Assembly (NCBI RefSeq): GCF_000283155.1
Contig: NW_004454182.1
Coordinates: 8,109,188-8,173,187 of the forward strand
Reading direction: 5' to 3'
DNA from: Ceratotherium simum simum
Lineage: Eukaryota; Chordata; Mammalia; Perissodactyla; Rhinocerotidae
Length of the DNA stretch: 64,000 nucleotides
Position 1 is the first letter of the stretch. Every line of letters starts with the position of its first letter. Below are positions 42,001 through 49,179 of this stretch, piece after piece. Under the pieces are notes generated by a model. That model made no database searches. It was given only the letters and a program-made list of their open reading frames with translations, and was not told the origin of the DNA. The position numbers and the translations under genes are program-made.

Positions 42001-42710
42001 AGAGACTCCTCCGGCCTAGACCAGTCTGGGCCTTGGACACGCTCCAGACACCGCCAGTAGGACACTTGCCAGTGAATCCACGAAGAAAATATTTTAGGGA
42101 GCAGTTTTGCAACCTATTGTTAAATGCATGCCCTGCTTGATTAAAATAAAAAAATTTTTGCTTGACCCATACTGGAGTACCCCTTTTAAGAAGAACAAGT
42201 GGCAGCTTGGTGCCCCCGCTGATATCTGGTTCAGCTTTACGATCTGTGGTTGGTGTTATCAAAACAGCAGCGTCTTGAAAATACGAATACTGAGTACCAG
42301 CCAGAGTGTAAACGTCACTAGAACGGAATGTCTGGCAAGCAGTAGGCACTCGAGTAATTGTTGGATACTTTGGTTCAAACTATTTTTAGTCCCCTTTAGA
42401 CTACACTCACCCACACAATGTAATGCTAACACTAGCTAACGGCACAGTCTAAACTGTCACTCCTTTAAGCCTCACGGTAATCCTATAAAGTTGGGACTAT
42501 TATCGTTCCCATTGTACAGACGTGGCAACCGAGGCCCTGAGCCATGAGTCACTCGCACTAGTCCCACAGCAGCAGAGCCAGGGAGCCTCGGCACGCAGCC
42601 CGAACAGCTCCGAGAGACACAAACCGCCGCAGGAGAGGAAGAAGGTCAAGCCGGGCTCCCTGCACTTACCCCGCGCGCCCCGGAGGCCGCACCCGCCGCG
42701 ACGGAGCCAT
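2913..42710 (-). CDS. CENPU: CENPU (centromere protein U), complete gene, 13 coding exons
   Basis: CENP-U is a subunit of the CENP-O/P/Q/R/U complex of the inner kinetochore (CCAN) and recruits PLK1 to centromeres. I joined, in transcript order, 42710-42670, 39887-39839, 38069-37952, 33946-33841, 25211-25151, 24649-24413, 18641-18572, 17428-17320, 8942-8864, 8635-8588, 7182-7121, 5154-4998 and 3026-2913. All introns are GT-AG. The sum is 1251 nt, giving 416 residues and a stop; human has 418. The translation follows human CENP-U throughout. Visible parts are an acidic N-terminal region, the PLK1 polo-box docking site LHSTAI with Thr76 (human Thr78), a Ser/Glu-rich linker, a basic KRKKPRR stretch near residue 215 that could be a nuclear signal, a conserved VHIWC segment near 232, and a long C-terminal coiled coil at about residues 290-380. 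The promoter is a CpG island. L1 and ERE repeats fill the introns. Confidence 0.95.
3030..4490. other. CENPU intron 12, no recognised element
   Basis: AT-rich sequence without a family I can name, apart from a G-rich tract GGAGGGGGGAGGGGGG at 3887-3902 and a local duplicate (4487-4670) of intron 11 sequence. Confidence 0.5.
4998..5154 (-). CDS. CENPU: CENPU exon 12 (coiled coil)
   Basis: 157 nt, residues 327-379. [20 protein letters not shown] and [18 protein letters not shown] match human almost exactly; heptad-like spacing of Leu supports a coiled coil. The acceptor is TTTTAG and the donor GTAACTT. Confidence 0.95.
6640..6895 (+). repeat. MIR SINE
   Basis: Nearly full: CTTACACAGCACTTACTGTATG, AATTCTCACAACACCCTGTG, GAGGGAACTGAGGCACTAGG and CAAACCCAGGCAGTCTAG. 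Confidence 0.85.
7121..7182 (-). CDS. CENPU: CENPU exon 11
   Basis: 62 nt, residues 307-326: [20 protein letters not shown] plus two bases of Arg. It is part of the C-terminal coiled coil. The acceptor is ATTTAG and the donor GTAAGATA. Confidence 0.93.
7200..7547 (+). repeat. L2-like fragment
   Basis: ACCGTACCAGGTATTGGAAA, CAGTGAGAAACCAGACCGACC and related L2 phrasing; interrupted on the right by an ERE. Confidence 0.5.
7563..7815 (-). mobile_element. ERE SINE
   Basis: Full-length reverse copy ending GGCCAGCCCC. It has a perfect 15-bp target duplication, ACAATTTATATTTTA, at 7548-7562 and 7816-7830, which suggests a fairly recent insertion. It lies in CENPU intron 10, just left of exon 10. 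Confidence 0.92.
8588..8635 (-). CDS. CENPU: CENPU exon 10
   Basis: 48 nt, 16 codons, phase 0 at both ends: [16 protein letters not shown]. This matches human LKESQMLTNLKRKNAK. The acceptor is TTTTGTAG and the donor GTAAACC. Confidence 0.92.
8864..8942 (-). CDS. CENPU: CENPU exon 9
   Basis: 79 nt, residues 264-290, beginning [20 protein letters not shown]. It aligns with human QQRIESKVCKAAIATFYVNV. The acceptor is CACTATAG and the donor GTAAGTTC. Confidence 0.92.
9502..9519 (+). repeat. (CAG)6
   Basis: Six CAG units in a non-L1 segment (9040-9600) of CENPU intron 8. No open frame of note covers it. Confidence 0.85.
9600..12470 (+). mobile_element. LINE-1, ORF2 and 3' end, defective
   Basis: 5'-truncated L1. 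The reverse transcriptase segment reads open at 10260-10535 ([13 protein letters not shown], then LNKLGIEG). The catalytic FADD box reads FTDD near 10596, and many stops and frameshifts break ORF2. The 3' end has the usual GGGGCTGGGGG, GTTTCAGTTTTGCAAGATGA and AAACATGGTTAAGAT motifs. It lies in CENPU intron 8, antisense to CENPU. Confidence 0.92.
12483..12723 (-). mobile_element. ERE SINE
   Basis: Reverse copy with poly-T start and GGGCCAGCCCC end, inserted at the 3' edge of an L1. Confidence 0.9.
12755..14190 (+). mobile_element. Two L1 3' ends in series
   Basis: 12755-13660 and 13690-14190 each carry the L1 ORF2 C-terminal and 3'UTR pattern: the GATGAATGGATAAACAAAATGTGG type, then AAGTGAAATAAGCCAGTCAC. 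They are separate insertions or a tandem rearrangement. No intact frame. Confidence 0.82.
15580..17290 (+). mobile_element. Old L1, ORF1-ORF2 junction region
   Basis: Diverged L1 sequence. It includes the inter-ORF segment (TATATCCAGCTACACTCATTC) and the start of ORF2 (AATGTAAATGGACTAAA). All frames are broken. It ends just left of CENPU exon 8. Confidence 0.65.
17320..17428 (-). CDS. CENPU: CENPU exon 8
   Basis: 109 nt, residues 228-263 plus two bases. [20 protein letters not shown] aligns with human TSDIVHIWCPEGMKTSDIKE. The acceptor is ATTCTAG and the donor GTAAGTG. Confidence 0.93.
17841..18088 (+). mobile_element. ERE SINE
   Basis: Full-length copy beginning GGGGCCGGCCC with a poly-A tail. 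It has a perfect 12-bp target duplication, GAACTGAATGGA, at 17829-17840 and 18089-18100. Confidence 0.93.
18160..18440 (+). mobile_element. L1 3' fragment
   Basis: AACATGGATGAATCTCAAAA and AAGTGAAAGAAGCC motifs of the L1 3' end, between an ERE and CENPU exon 7. Confidence 0.65.
18572..18641 (-). CDS. CENPU: CENPU exon 7 (basic stretch)
   Basis: 70 nt, residues 205-227 plus one base. It encodes [20 protein letters not shown], aligned with human KTQKKGKISHDKRKKSRSKA. The acceptor follows a run of about 18 T (as read on the gene strand); the donor is GTACAG. The basic cluster could be a nuclear localisation signal (inference). Confidence 0.93.
19800..21180 (+). mobile_element. Old L1, ORF1 end to ORF2 start
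   Basis: Contains the L1 inter-ORF region (GTCAACCCAGAATTCCATATC, then CAGCAGACCTGCACTGCAC near 20380) and the ORF2 start (GTAAATGAACTAAACATTCCAA). No open frame. Confidence 0.75.
21190..24370 (+). mobile_element. L1 with 5'UTR and ORF1, ORF2 mostly deleted
   Basis: Starts with GC-richer 5'UTR sequence. ORF1 coding sequence follows at about 22370-22915, broken by stops; one frame gives [20 protein letters not shown], the conserved L1 ORF1p core. The inter-ORF region and ORF2 start follow (near 23830). After a (TA)n run the sequence jumps to the 3' end at about 24280, so most of ORF2 is missing. Plus strand. Confidence 0.88.
24140..24164. repeat. (TA)n microsatellite
   Basis: Simple TA run within the L1 at 21.2-24.4 kb, near where ORF2 is deleted. 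Confidence 0.8.
24413..24649 (-). CDS. CENPU: CENPU exon 6 (Ser/Glu-rich linker)
   Basis: 237 nt, residues 126-204, the longest coding exon and in phase 0 at both ends. It opens [19 protein letters not shown] and ends TLATESQP before donor GTAAGAG. The middle is less conserved and Pro/Ala-rich compared with human. An L1 fragment ends about 40 bases past the donor. Confidence 0.92.
25018..25121. repeat. 52-bp tandem duplication
   Basis: Two adjacent 52-base copies, each starting AGAACATTTTCTCT and ending ATATGAAATATxTTAC, differing at about six sites. They lie in CENPU intron 5, 29 bases past the exon 5 end. Confidence 0.9.
25151..25211 (-). CDS. CENPU: CENPU exon 5
   Basis: 61 nt, residues 105-125 ([21 protein letters not shown]). 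The acceptor is TGGTACAG and the donor GTATGTAG. A 52-bp tandem duplication lies 29 bases into the following intron. Confidence 0.92.
25640..26580 (+). repeat. L2-like tract
   Basis: AACAAATATTTATTTAACACC, then CTGGAAGCTGTGTGAGCAGG and similar LINE2-type sequence. Several short frames overlap it, none convincing. Confidence 0.45.
26936..26976. repeat. Alternating purine-pyrimidine tract
   Basis: 41 bases of unbroken purine-pyrimidine alternation (CA, TG, CG and TA steps), a Z-DNA-prone sequence in CENPU intron 4. Confidence 0.85.
27615..27860 (-). mobile_element. ERE SINE (first of a head-to-tail pair)
   Basis: Reverse copy ending GGGCCGGCCCC. It shares its target motif (GGTGATAATTTT-like) with the next ERE. 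Confidence 0.92.
27872..28163 (-). mobile_element. ERE SINE (second of the pair, long-tail subtype)
   Basis: Reverse copy. It contains the segment CAAAGCCCCAGTAGATAGTTG found in the ERE1 and 51.7 kb copies, a different subfamily from its neighbour. GGTGATAATTTTT flanks it on both sides. Confidence 0.9.
29088..29320 (+). repeat. MIR SINE
   Basis: GCTAACATTTGAAAGTTTACT through CCAAGGTCACAGACTTAGTG and ACCTTAACCATGACACCA. Confidence 0.8.
29330..29700 (+). repeat. L2-like fragment
   Basis: CTACCATGTGCCAGGTGTTC, AGAGATAAATGCTATGAGAA and GCAAAAGCCCTGAGGTGGTA. Confidence 0.6.
29720..30040 (+). mobile_element. L1 3' end
   Basis: GCTCAGTGAAATAAGCCAGTC, GGTTGCCAGGGGCTGGGG and TAAAGATTTGTTAAGAGGGTAGA motifs. 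Confidence 0.85.
30151..30388 (+). mobile_element. ERE SINE
   Basis: Forward copy starting GGGGGCCAGCCC. AAAATGCAGGAT repeats on both sides. Confidence 0.9.
30608..30935 (-). mobile_element. ERE SINE, older copy
   Basis: Diverged reverse copy with extended T-rich tail. It is flanked by CATACxTTATTCTT repeats and inserted into an old L1. Confidence 0.8.
32166..32407 (+). mobile_element. ERE SINE
   Basis: Forward copy in L1 3' sequence, with target duplication AAATGCAAGTTTGA on both sides. Confidence 0.92.
32980..34920. other. CENPU introns around exon 4, no recognised large element
   Basis: Outside exon 4 (33841-33946) this is ordinary intron sequence. A short MIR/L2-like end lies near 34340 (CTAGCACAGGGCAGGCACTC). 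Confidence 0.45.
33841..33946 (-). CDS. CENPU: CENPU exon 4 (PLK1 docking site)
   Basis: 106 nt, residues 70-104. It contains [20 protein letters not shown]; Thr76, at 33929-33927, corresponds to human Thr78, which PLK1 phosphorylates to make its own polo-box docking site. The acceptor is TTTTGTAG and the donor GTATGG. Confidence 0.94.
34930..35790 (+). mobile_element. L1 3' end
   Basis: From the ACAACTCAACAATAAAAAGA motif to ATGTATATTTTACCACATAC; typical L1 ORF2 C-terminus plus 3'UTR, no intact frame. Confidence 0.88.
35790..37110 (+). mobile_element. L1 3' end interrupted by a second L1 3' end
   Basis: Outer copy at 35790-36390 and 36980-37110. Inner copy at about 36395-36973 with its own poly-A tail and a different, less diverged 3'UTR (ACCAATGTTACCTCAGTAAA). 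Confidence 0.82.
37120..37945. other. CENPU intron 3, no recognised element
   Basis: About 800 bases of mixed AT-rich sequence left of exon 3. No repeat family or ORF recognised. Confidence 0.5.
37952..38069 (-). CDS. CENPU: CENPU exon 3
   Basis: 118 nt, residues 31-69 plus one base of Asp70. The acidic block [20 protein letters not shown] matches human closely. The acceptor is TTTTTAG and the donor GTTAGT. Confidence 0.94.
38224..38546 (+). mobile_element. Non-autonomous DNA transposon (hAT-like)
   Basis: Terminal inverted sequences GGTTGGCAAACT and AGTTTGCCAACTC bracket the interior GCTTTGCAGGCCATCGGGTC and AATAAAACTTTATTTATGGA. This is a common mammalian repeat; I assign it to the hAT group only by its termini. 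Confidence 0.6.
39839..39887 (-). CDS. CENPU: CENPU exon 2
   Basis: 49 nt between acceptor TTAATAG and donor GTAAGTT. It encodes residues 14-30, [17 protein letters not shown], close to human GARRSKNTLERTHSMKD. Confidence 0.92.
40230..40410 (+). repeat. MIR SINE
   Basis: CACGTTTACTGAGCAACCGAC and TTAACTCTAACAATCCCATAA, diverged. Confidence 0.6.
40740..41060. repeat. Old LINE-like fragment
   Basis: TTCAAACTTCCACAAAAGTTA and TTGTCTACACTTTGTCTCATT resemble the same old L1 segment as 640-940. In CENPU intron 1, between exons 1 and 2. Confidence 0.45.
41218..41345 (+). mobile_element. MER5-type DNA transposon
   Basis: CAGTGGTTCTCAAACTTCAG start and CTGATTCAGTAAGTCTGGGT interior match the MER5A pattern. 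Confidence 0.8.
42415..42575 (+). repeat. MIR-like fragment beside the CENPU CpG island
   Basis: TTTAAGCCTCACGGTAATCC, GGGACTATTATCGTTCCCAT and GGCAACCGAGGCCCTGAG follow MIR order; its right end runs into the CpG island. Confidence 0.6.
42670..42710 (-). CDS. CENPU: CENPU exon 1 (coding part)
   Basis: ATG at 42710-42708 opens [13 protein letters not shown] plus two bases of Gly14, then donor GTAAGT. The start MAP followed by an Arg/Pro-rich run matches the human protein, and the exon lies in the CpG island. It is the most divergent part of the protein and two codons shorter than human up to the next exon. Confidence 0.9.
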
Positions 42711-42750
42711 CCGAGCCGACCGCCCTCCGCGCCGGCGGAGACCACAAATC

Positions 42751-42760
42751 TCCCGCCAAA
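42751..42760 (-). promoter_or_regulatory. E2F-type site TTTGGCGGGA
   Basis: The minus strand reads TTTGGCGGGA, an exact match to the classic E2F consensus, 41-50 bases upstream of the CENPU ATG. This fits cell-cycle control of a kinetochore gene; occupancy is inferred. Confidence 0.6.
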
Positions 42761-43309
42761 CCCCGCGCCACCCCGAGCAGCCAATCCGGGCCGAGCTCGC
42801 GCGCACGCCCCCATGCCCCGCCCCCGGGCCGCGTCCCCGTGCTGCCCAAGACTCCACCCCTTCCTAGAGCGCGAGGGAAAATGCGGCCTGGTATATTGCA
42901 AAAGCGGAGCTGGAGTCCACGCCTTACAACCAGTGCTGGCGGTCCATGAGACAGAAAGCTATGCCAGGCTTTGCCTCCCACCTGCTCCCCGCGCCAGTTT
43001 CCCAAGGCCCCAAAGGTCCTGAGCCGCTTGGCCCCGCCCTCGGGGGTGGGGAAGGGGGAGGAGCCAGCGCCGAAACGTCAGCGAGAGCTCGCCACTAAGG
43101 GGCGGGTCCAAACCCAGGGCGGGAGCTTCTGCGGCTAGGGCTCCTGCGCAGCTGTCTAGGGCAATGTATTGCCAAATGGACGGGACTTTGATCTGTTTTG
43201 TGAGCTTGGCATGTTGTTTTACCTCTACCCGAGTTTCTTCATTCGTTAGTGGGGAAGGCCCTTTCTGGAGCTAATATTCTCCCATTCTTTTCTTTCTGTT
43301 TAAAAACAT

Positions 43310-43640
43310 ATTGTTCTGCAAAAGAATGATGTTGGACACCACACGATAAATAAAAAATTAACTCAAAATGGATCAGACCTAAACGTAAGAGCTAAAACTA
43401 TAAAACTCAGAAGAAAACAGGGCAAAATCTTCATGAGATTGGATTTGGCAATGATTTCTTGGATATGACGGCAAGAGCATAGTTTCAGATACGGAAGAGT
43501 TCTGGAGAGGGATAGTGGTGGATGATTGTGAACAAAGTCAATGTACTTAAGTAGGCCACTAAATTGTACAGTTAGTTAAAAAGGGTTAAAATGCTAAATT
43601 TTACGTTATGTATATTTTACCACAATAAGAAATTATAACA
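43310..43640 (+). mobile_element. L1 3' fragment upstream of CENPU
   Basis: ORF2 C-terminal (CAAAATGGATCAGACCTAAA) joined to the 3'UTR end by an internal deletion; ends TATATTTTACCACAATAAG. Confidence 0.82.
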
Positions 43641-44290
43641 TATTTCGTGCATACAAAAGAATATAAATATATAATGTAATGAAAAAAAGGAGCACCTTTT
43701 GTACTCACCACTGGATTAGGAAATAAACCATTATCATTCCTTCCCAGGATACCCACACTTCTGCTTTTGTGTTTATCATTCCCATGCTTTTCTACCTTGA
43801 TATATCCATAAGTAATGTATTAATTATTGTATGTTTCTAAACTTTATATAAATGATATTTGGTATATATTCTGCAAGTGCACTTTCATACTCAAAGCTAT
43901 GACTTTTAGATTTACCCACGTTGACGCATGTAGCTGTAATTCACTCATTTTCATTGTCTTTGGAATGCATTAAGTGAATACACCACATTCTATTTATCCA
44001 TCCTCCCTGATATGGATACATCAGTTGTTTACAGCCTTCTTGCTGTTACCAATAATGCAGCACTAAACAGTCTTGTTAAGCGTCTTGCAGGGCACATATC
44101 TAAGAGTTTCTCTAGGGATAGACTCAGTAGTAGTATTATTGCATCATAGGATAAAGACATTCTTGCTTTACATGATAATGCCAATTTTTACACATTGTGT
44201 TATAGACTGTATAATTTACACCCCAATCAGCAGTATATAGAAGTCCCCTTGGCTCCACACACTTGTCGATAATTACAATTTAGAGTACTT
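43640..44290 (-). mobile_element. Old L1 fragment, reverse
   Basis: Reverse complement of L1 3' motifs, for example GTTACCAATAATGCAGCACTA near 44045. Old and diverged. Confidence 0.5.
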
Positions 44291-44805
44291 TTAAATTTTT
44301 ACCTAACGAGTGAGTTGAAATTGTATCCATTTCCCTTAAGTTGATCATCTTTTCTTGGTTTATAGATCCTGCCTGATTCCTCTTCAGTGAAATGCCTGCT
44401 CACCCCACCCAGGAGTCATTTGGCCAGTGGCCATAGAGGAGTAAATCACCTTTGAGGTACCGAAGGGAGTTCCCCGCTGAAGGGGAGAAATAGGGATCCT
44501 GGAGCCACTAACTGTTGTCACCTTTAAGAGAGTGGATAGTAGCTCCATTTCTGGGAAAGAGGTTGTAGTCAAACCTTGTGTGCTTGTGGGTCTGAAAAAA
44601 GAAACTACCCAATTGTTAAGACAGGAAGAGGGTCAGCACTCTGGATGGAAATAAAAACTCCACCCAAAGAGGTTTAAATAATAAGAGGAATGTATGAGCT
44701 TGTGTCACTAAAAAAGGTAGGAAGGCTCAGTTTGATCTAGAGATTTGAGAAGCCATCAGGGCTCTTTCTTGCCCTCCGTGTATGCCAGCTTTTCCCTCAG
44801 GCTGG

Positions 44806-45283
44806 ATCCTATCACCATCACCACCGCCACCGCCACCGCCACCATCACCATCATCAATCATCATCATCATCATCACCATCAGGAATCATCATCATCATCA
44901 TCATCACCATCACCACCACCACCGCCACCATCACCATCATCAATCATCATCATCATCATCACCATCAGGAATCATCATCATCATCATCATCACCATCACC
45001 ACCACCACCNNNNNNNNNNNNNNNNNNNNNNNNNNNNNNNNNNNNNNNNNNNNNNNNNNNNNNNNNNNNNNNNNNNNNNNNNNNNNNNNNNNNNNNNNNN
45101 NNNNNNNNNACCACCACCGCCACCATCACCATCATCAATCATCATCATCATCATCACCATCAGGAATCATCATCATCATCATCATCACCATCACCACCAC
45201 CACCACCACCACCATCACCATCATCAATCATCACCATCATCATCATCATCATCATCATCATCTTCATCTTCATCTTTGTCTTC
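44806..45283. repeat. ATC/ACC minisatellite with 86-bp higher-order unit
   Basis: Triplet repeat of CAC and CAT/ATC, punctuated by the motifs CAATCATC and AGGAATC. These markers recur at 44855/44941 and 44881/44967, giving an 86-bp unit; to the right they sit at 45136/45225 (89 bp) and 45162. An assembly gap interrupts it. Frames with long His or Ser runs here are not genes. Confidence 0.9.
45010..45109. other. Assembly gap (100 N)
   Basis: Exactly 100 N, the usual placeholder for a gap of unknown size, inside the minisatellite. Confidence 0.99.
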
Positions 45284-45289
45284 ATCATC

Positions 45290-45480
45290 ATCGCCTGGAT
45301 TTATTGAGCGTTTACTATGATCTAAGCATTGTTCTAAGTGTTTAGTTCCTATTAAACCATTTAATCCTCTCAATAACCCTGTGTGGTAGGCACTATAATC
45401 CCACTTTACATATGAGGCAACTAAGGAGCAGTCCCACAGGTAGTAAGTGGCCGTGCCTGCATGAGATCTTAGAATTCTGG
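45290..45480 (+). repeat. MIR SINE
   Basis: TTTATTGAGCGTTTACTATG and ATATGAGGCAACTAAGGAGC; it abuts the ATC/ACC minisatellite. Confidence 0.8.
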
Positions 45481-45619
45481 CCCAGAGCTTGCACCTGGGA
45501 GCTGTTCCAAGTCTCACATCTGAATTCCACCATTCAGAGAAAGAGAGTAGCTATATCCCAGCATTCCCAGAAAAAGACGTAAGATTTACTCTACTTGGAC
45601 CAGCTTTGGTGACATACCC

Positions 45620-46250
45620 ACCTGTATTAGTCAGGGTTCTCCAGAGAAACAGAACCAATAGGAGATATATATCTCTCTCTCTCCTATATATGTATGTATA
45701 CTTATCAATATAAAATAAATCTCTCTCTTATCTATATATTTACTTACGCATATCTTTATTATGTAAATGTATCTTTATTTATATATCATAATATCTTTAT
45801 TATATAAATATACATAAATATATTTTATTACATAAATATATATAATATTTTTACTATGTAAATATATACATAGATCACAGATTTATGTTAAGGAGTTATC
45901 TCACACAATCAACTGTAGAGGCCGGCAAGTGTGAAATGTATAGGGCAGGCTAGCAGGCTGGAAATTCAGGTAAGAGTTGATGTTGCGGCCTTGAGTCTGA
46001 ATTCTGTAGGGCAGCAGGCTGGAAACTCAGGTAGAATTCTTTCTTCTTCTGGAAATCCCAGTCTTTGCTCTTAATGCTTTCAACTGATTAGATGAAGCCC
46101 ATCCACATTATGGAGGGTAATCTGTTTTACGCAAAGTCTACTAATTTATATACCAAGCACATCTAAAAAATACCTTCACAGCAACATCTGGACCGGTGTT
46201 TGACCAAACAGCTGGGCACTATAGCCTAGCTAACATTAACCATTACGCTA
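45620..46250 (+). repeat. Interspersed repeat with AT-rich core
   Basis: Starts GTATTAGTCAGGGTTCTCCAG, a common mammalian repeat. An expanded ATATATA/TTTATT tract (45660-45880) follows, then TCAACTGATTAGATGAAGCCC and TTTGACCAAACAGCTGGGCA. Family not named. Confidence 0.6.
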
Positions 46251-46259
46251 CTCCTGAAC

Positions 46260-49170
46260 CAATCCCTGTGTACAAGGAAATGGAATATACTCATTAGCTT
46301 CCTGGAACCACATGGATTCCTACTGGAACTGGCATGGTGGATGGGGGGGTTGGAAATTGGGAAATCGGAAACGGATGCTGCGGAGACAGACAACTCAAGT
46401 CCTCTACTGAAACTAGTCCCGAGTTGTAGAGCTAGTCACAGGGAAGCCAAGATTCCAACCCAGGCATTCTAACACCCAAACTCACATTTGTTCTACTCCA
46501 TCATGCTGCTTTCTCAGTTACACTATTAGCCTAGAGCAGTGATTCCCAATGTGGGTGAGGGAAAGGGAGAGGGAAAGCAGCACATTCCAGGATCTCTAGG
46601 GTGTGTATAATATGATAAAGCAAATCAATACTATAACATGGAGAAGGCACCCAGTTTTCTCTGGTCAGGGGTTGAGTGGGAGCCTTGCCTAAGAATTTGA
46701 TGCTGAATAGCAATTTCCAAGCTTCTGCTGGTTATTTGTACTGCTGGGGTGGGGACCAGAGCACCTTCCTGAGCACCTGAATGCATACAGCCAGGGGTAG
46801 AGCCCAGTTTGGGGTGGAGGAGGAGGATACAAAGGCTCATCATAAGACATTAATAGACACGTTTGGGCTGGAGGCTGGCAGCTGGAGAGGGGAGGAGGAC
46901 CAGTTGATGGAAGAGGAGGCGCCCAGCAGATCCGAGAAGGTACAGCCAAGGGAAGATCTGGTCACTGAGAAACCGCCCATGAAGAGAATGGCGGATTATT
47001 TTGGGGGAAGTCATGGACAATATTTTCTATCTTAAGATGGTGCCCGTGTTGTGCTCTACTCTTTCCACCATTAACCTTTTGCGAATGTTTGGTAAACTCA
47101 ATAACCTGTATCGCTGTGCCTAGAGGGGTTGTGGAGACTTAGGGGTAGTGTTCAGGATGGGGTGAACCATGGCGTTGGAAAGGGGCTGAAAACACAGGGG
47201 CGGAGACAGCGGGGTCCGGAGCCCTGGAGGTAACCTGCAGTGATGTGAGCAATGGCTGAGGAAGCTCAGAGACACCGGAGAACAGGCAGCTGCAGGAAGC
47301 TGGAGGACATCTACATGGCAGGTCCTTAAATTTTGTAATATACTTTTATGTTTGGAAAATAGAAAAAAAAACCCTATTGCTTTTATAATAAAAATACAGA
47401 AAATAAAGAACCACAAAATATCTTGGATCCTTGGGATAAACTGAGTGGTGGGCAGGGACACTTCCCTGTGGAAATATACCTCCCCTGTGAAGTGAGTTGA
47501 TGTATATATTAGTTCCATATTTTGGAATTATTAGTTTGATATTTAAATGAGAATATTATTATTTCTCTTACAGGACTGTCATGAAGAAAGGAATATAAAT
47601 ATACCTCCATAAAGAATATAGAGGTCCTTAGATACATAGAAGGGCTATCATTTCTTACTGCGCCTTTTTGCTTTTTTTCTAGTGAGCTCTTCTGTTGAAT
47701 ATTCTGTGACCACTAGAGGGCAGATAAAGAACGGGACTGGAGATCTGAAAACGTAATTGGAGACCAGAGCTACTCATTTTCAGATTGTAAATATTGGTTC
47801 AAAGTCAGTTCAAGATTGATAAGACTAGATATCTTAACTGCCCTTGCTCAACTCATTTTTTCCCTTCATGGGCATTATCCTCTTCCATAATTTATCAACT
47901 CCATTCCTGTAAGTTTCCCTTAAGGCAAAGAGTATGATTTTCTACTGGGGATAAGAAAAGAATTTATTTCTCAAATTTTCTACTTTCTTTTTTAACTTCC
48001 TACAGCACCTATGAATTGTTGGGTACACAGGAACAACCCACTACACTTGGTAGTTATCAGAAATAAACTAGAGTCGTTATCTGTTTTACACAGACTAACA
48101 GCTCAACATCTGTAACTATGACGCAGAAAAACAAACTTGAAACCTCCCAGGAGGGCAAGGGTGGGGCAAGGAAGGAGGAGACCTTCCCTTGGATGTTCCC
48201 TCTACGAAAAAGAGGAAATAAAATTCAGAAAGGAAATATTAGTCAGTGTCTTTTCCAGTGGGAAGGCAGAATGATTTTTCCGTAGTAACCAACTGCACTG
48301 ATATTAGATCACCCCACGTGTCACATGCTTTCCAACACTTCCCTGGCTCTGACACCCAACTACTAAACTTACTTGCCCTGTAACTAATGTGCTACTTTTT
48401 CCAGATCTAACTGGCATTGCTCCCACCCAAGCTGAGATCACATGGCTGAGTAGGTCGGGCCACTGCACCATGACGATGCAGGGTCACATGATTCTGACTG
48501 TTACCAGCTCCCTGCAGGGCTGAGAGAGTCTGGTGCAGGAATCCTGGCAGCAGCGTTCTACAAAATCCGGGATTTCTCTAGCGGAGGAATAGCCGACTTC
48601 CAAGCTGCACAGGAGATCATTTTATAACTCAGATTTGTAAAAGGGCTAAATGAGCCCATAAACTGAGAAGAGAAAAGAAAATGGAAGAACACCCCAAAGA
48701 AAAAATTTTTCTTAAGGAAATAAAATTTCTACAGTAGAAATATGTCTCCACGATTCTCTGGTCAAAAAAGAACTTTCTGAAAAAAGTTTTCATCCTTTTC
48801 ATGACCTTGCTCACTCTGACACTACTTCTGGGTGGTCTGAGAACACGCAGTTGGGAGGCTGACCTAGTTCAGAGTTCAGGGCGACCAGTGTCCTTACCTC
48901 TGTGATCCTTTCTGCTCAGCCGAGAATGGAACAGTGGAAGAACCAAGGTACCACGAGACAATGACCCTTCAGACAAGCTCGGGTCACACAGGTGACAGAA
49001 AAACCTTCTTCCTAGAATCTTCTGTAGGAGGAAATGGCTCTCCCCACCCTCTGGCTGCTGCCCTTGACCTCATAGGCCAGCTCACTCACCCCTCTGACTT
49101 TGTCACTTAGCATAAAAACATCATTACGACCCTACTTATCCACGCTACACCATGGCCAGGCCACAAACAT
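46260..49170. other. Intergenic, repeat-poor
   Basis: Between CENPU and ACSL1. Holds the CTCF-type motif at 47710-47722 and a MIR-like scrap near 46440. No gene seen; short frames lack splice or family support. Confidence 0.5.
47710..47722 (+). promoter_or_regulatory. CTCF-type core motif
   Basis: CCACTAGAGGGCA matches the CTCF core consensus CCASYAGRKGGCA at every position. It lies in repeat-poor intergenic DNA between CENPU and ACSL1, plus-strand orientation. Confidence 0.55.
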
Positions 49171-49179
49171 GCTCGACAA

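Larger units (their letters stand above)
42540..43160 (-). promoter_or_regulatory. CENPU: CpG island promoter of CENPU
   Basis: GC-rich, CpG-dense block in an otherwise AT-rich region, covering exon 1 and about 450 bases upstream. It contains GC boxes (GCCCCGCCCC near 42815 and again near 43032) and a CCAAT box at 42781-42785 in inverted orientation to the gene. No TATA box is visible at the expected place. No divergent partner gene is seen upstream. Confidence 0.85.

Noticed and set aside
42500..43022. Frames of up to 166 residues on both strands at the CENPU start
   Set aside because: They arise from CpG-island composition with few stop codons; only the short MAPSRR... exon has splice and homology support.
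44838..45240. Regularly spaced repeat resembling a CRISPR array
   Set aside because: A tandem triplet minisatellite in a mammalian genome with no unique spacers.
44745..45345. Frames of about 190 residues rich in His, Ser and Ile
   Set aside because: They are translations of the ATC/ACC minisatellite and run through the N gap.
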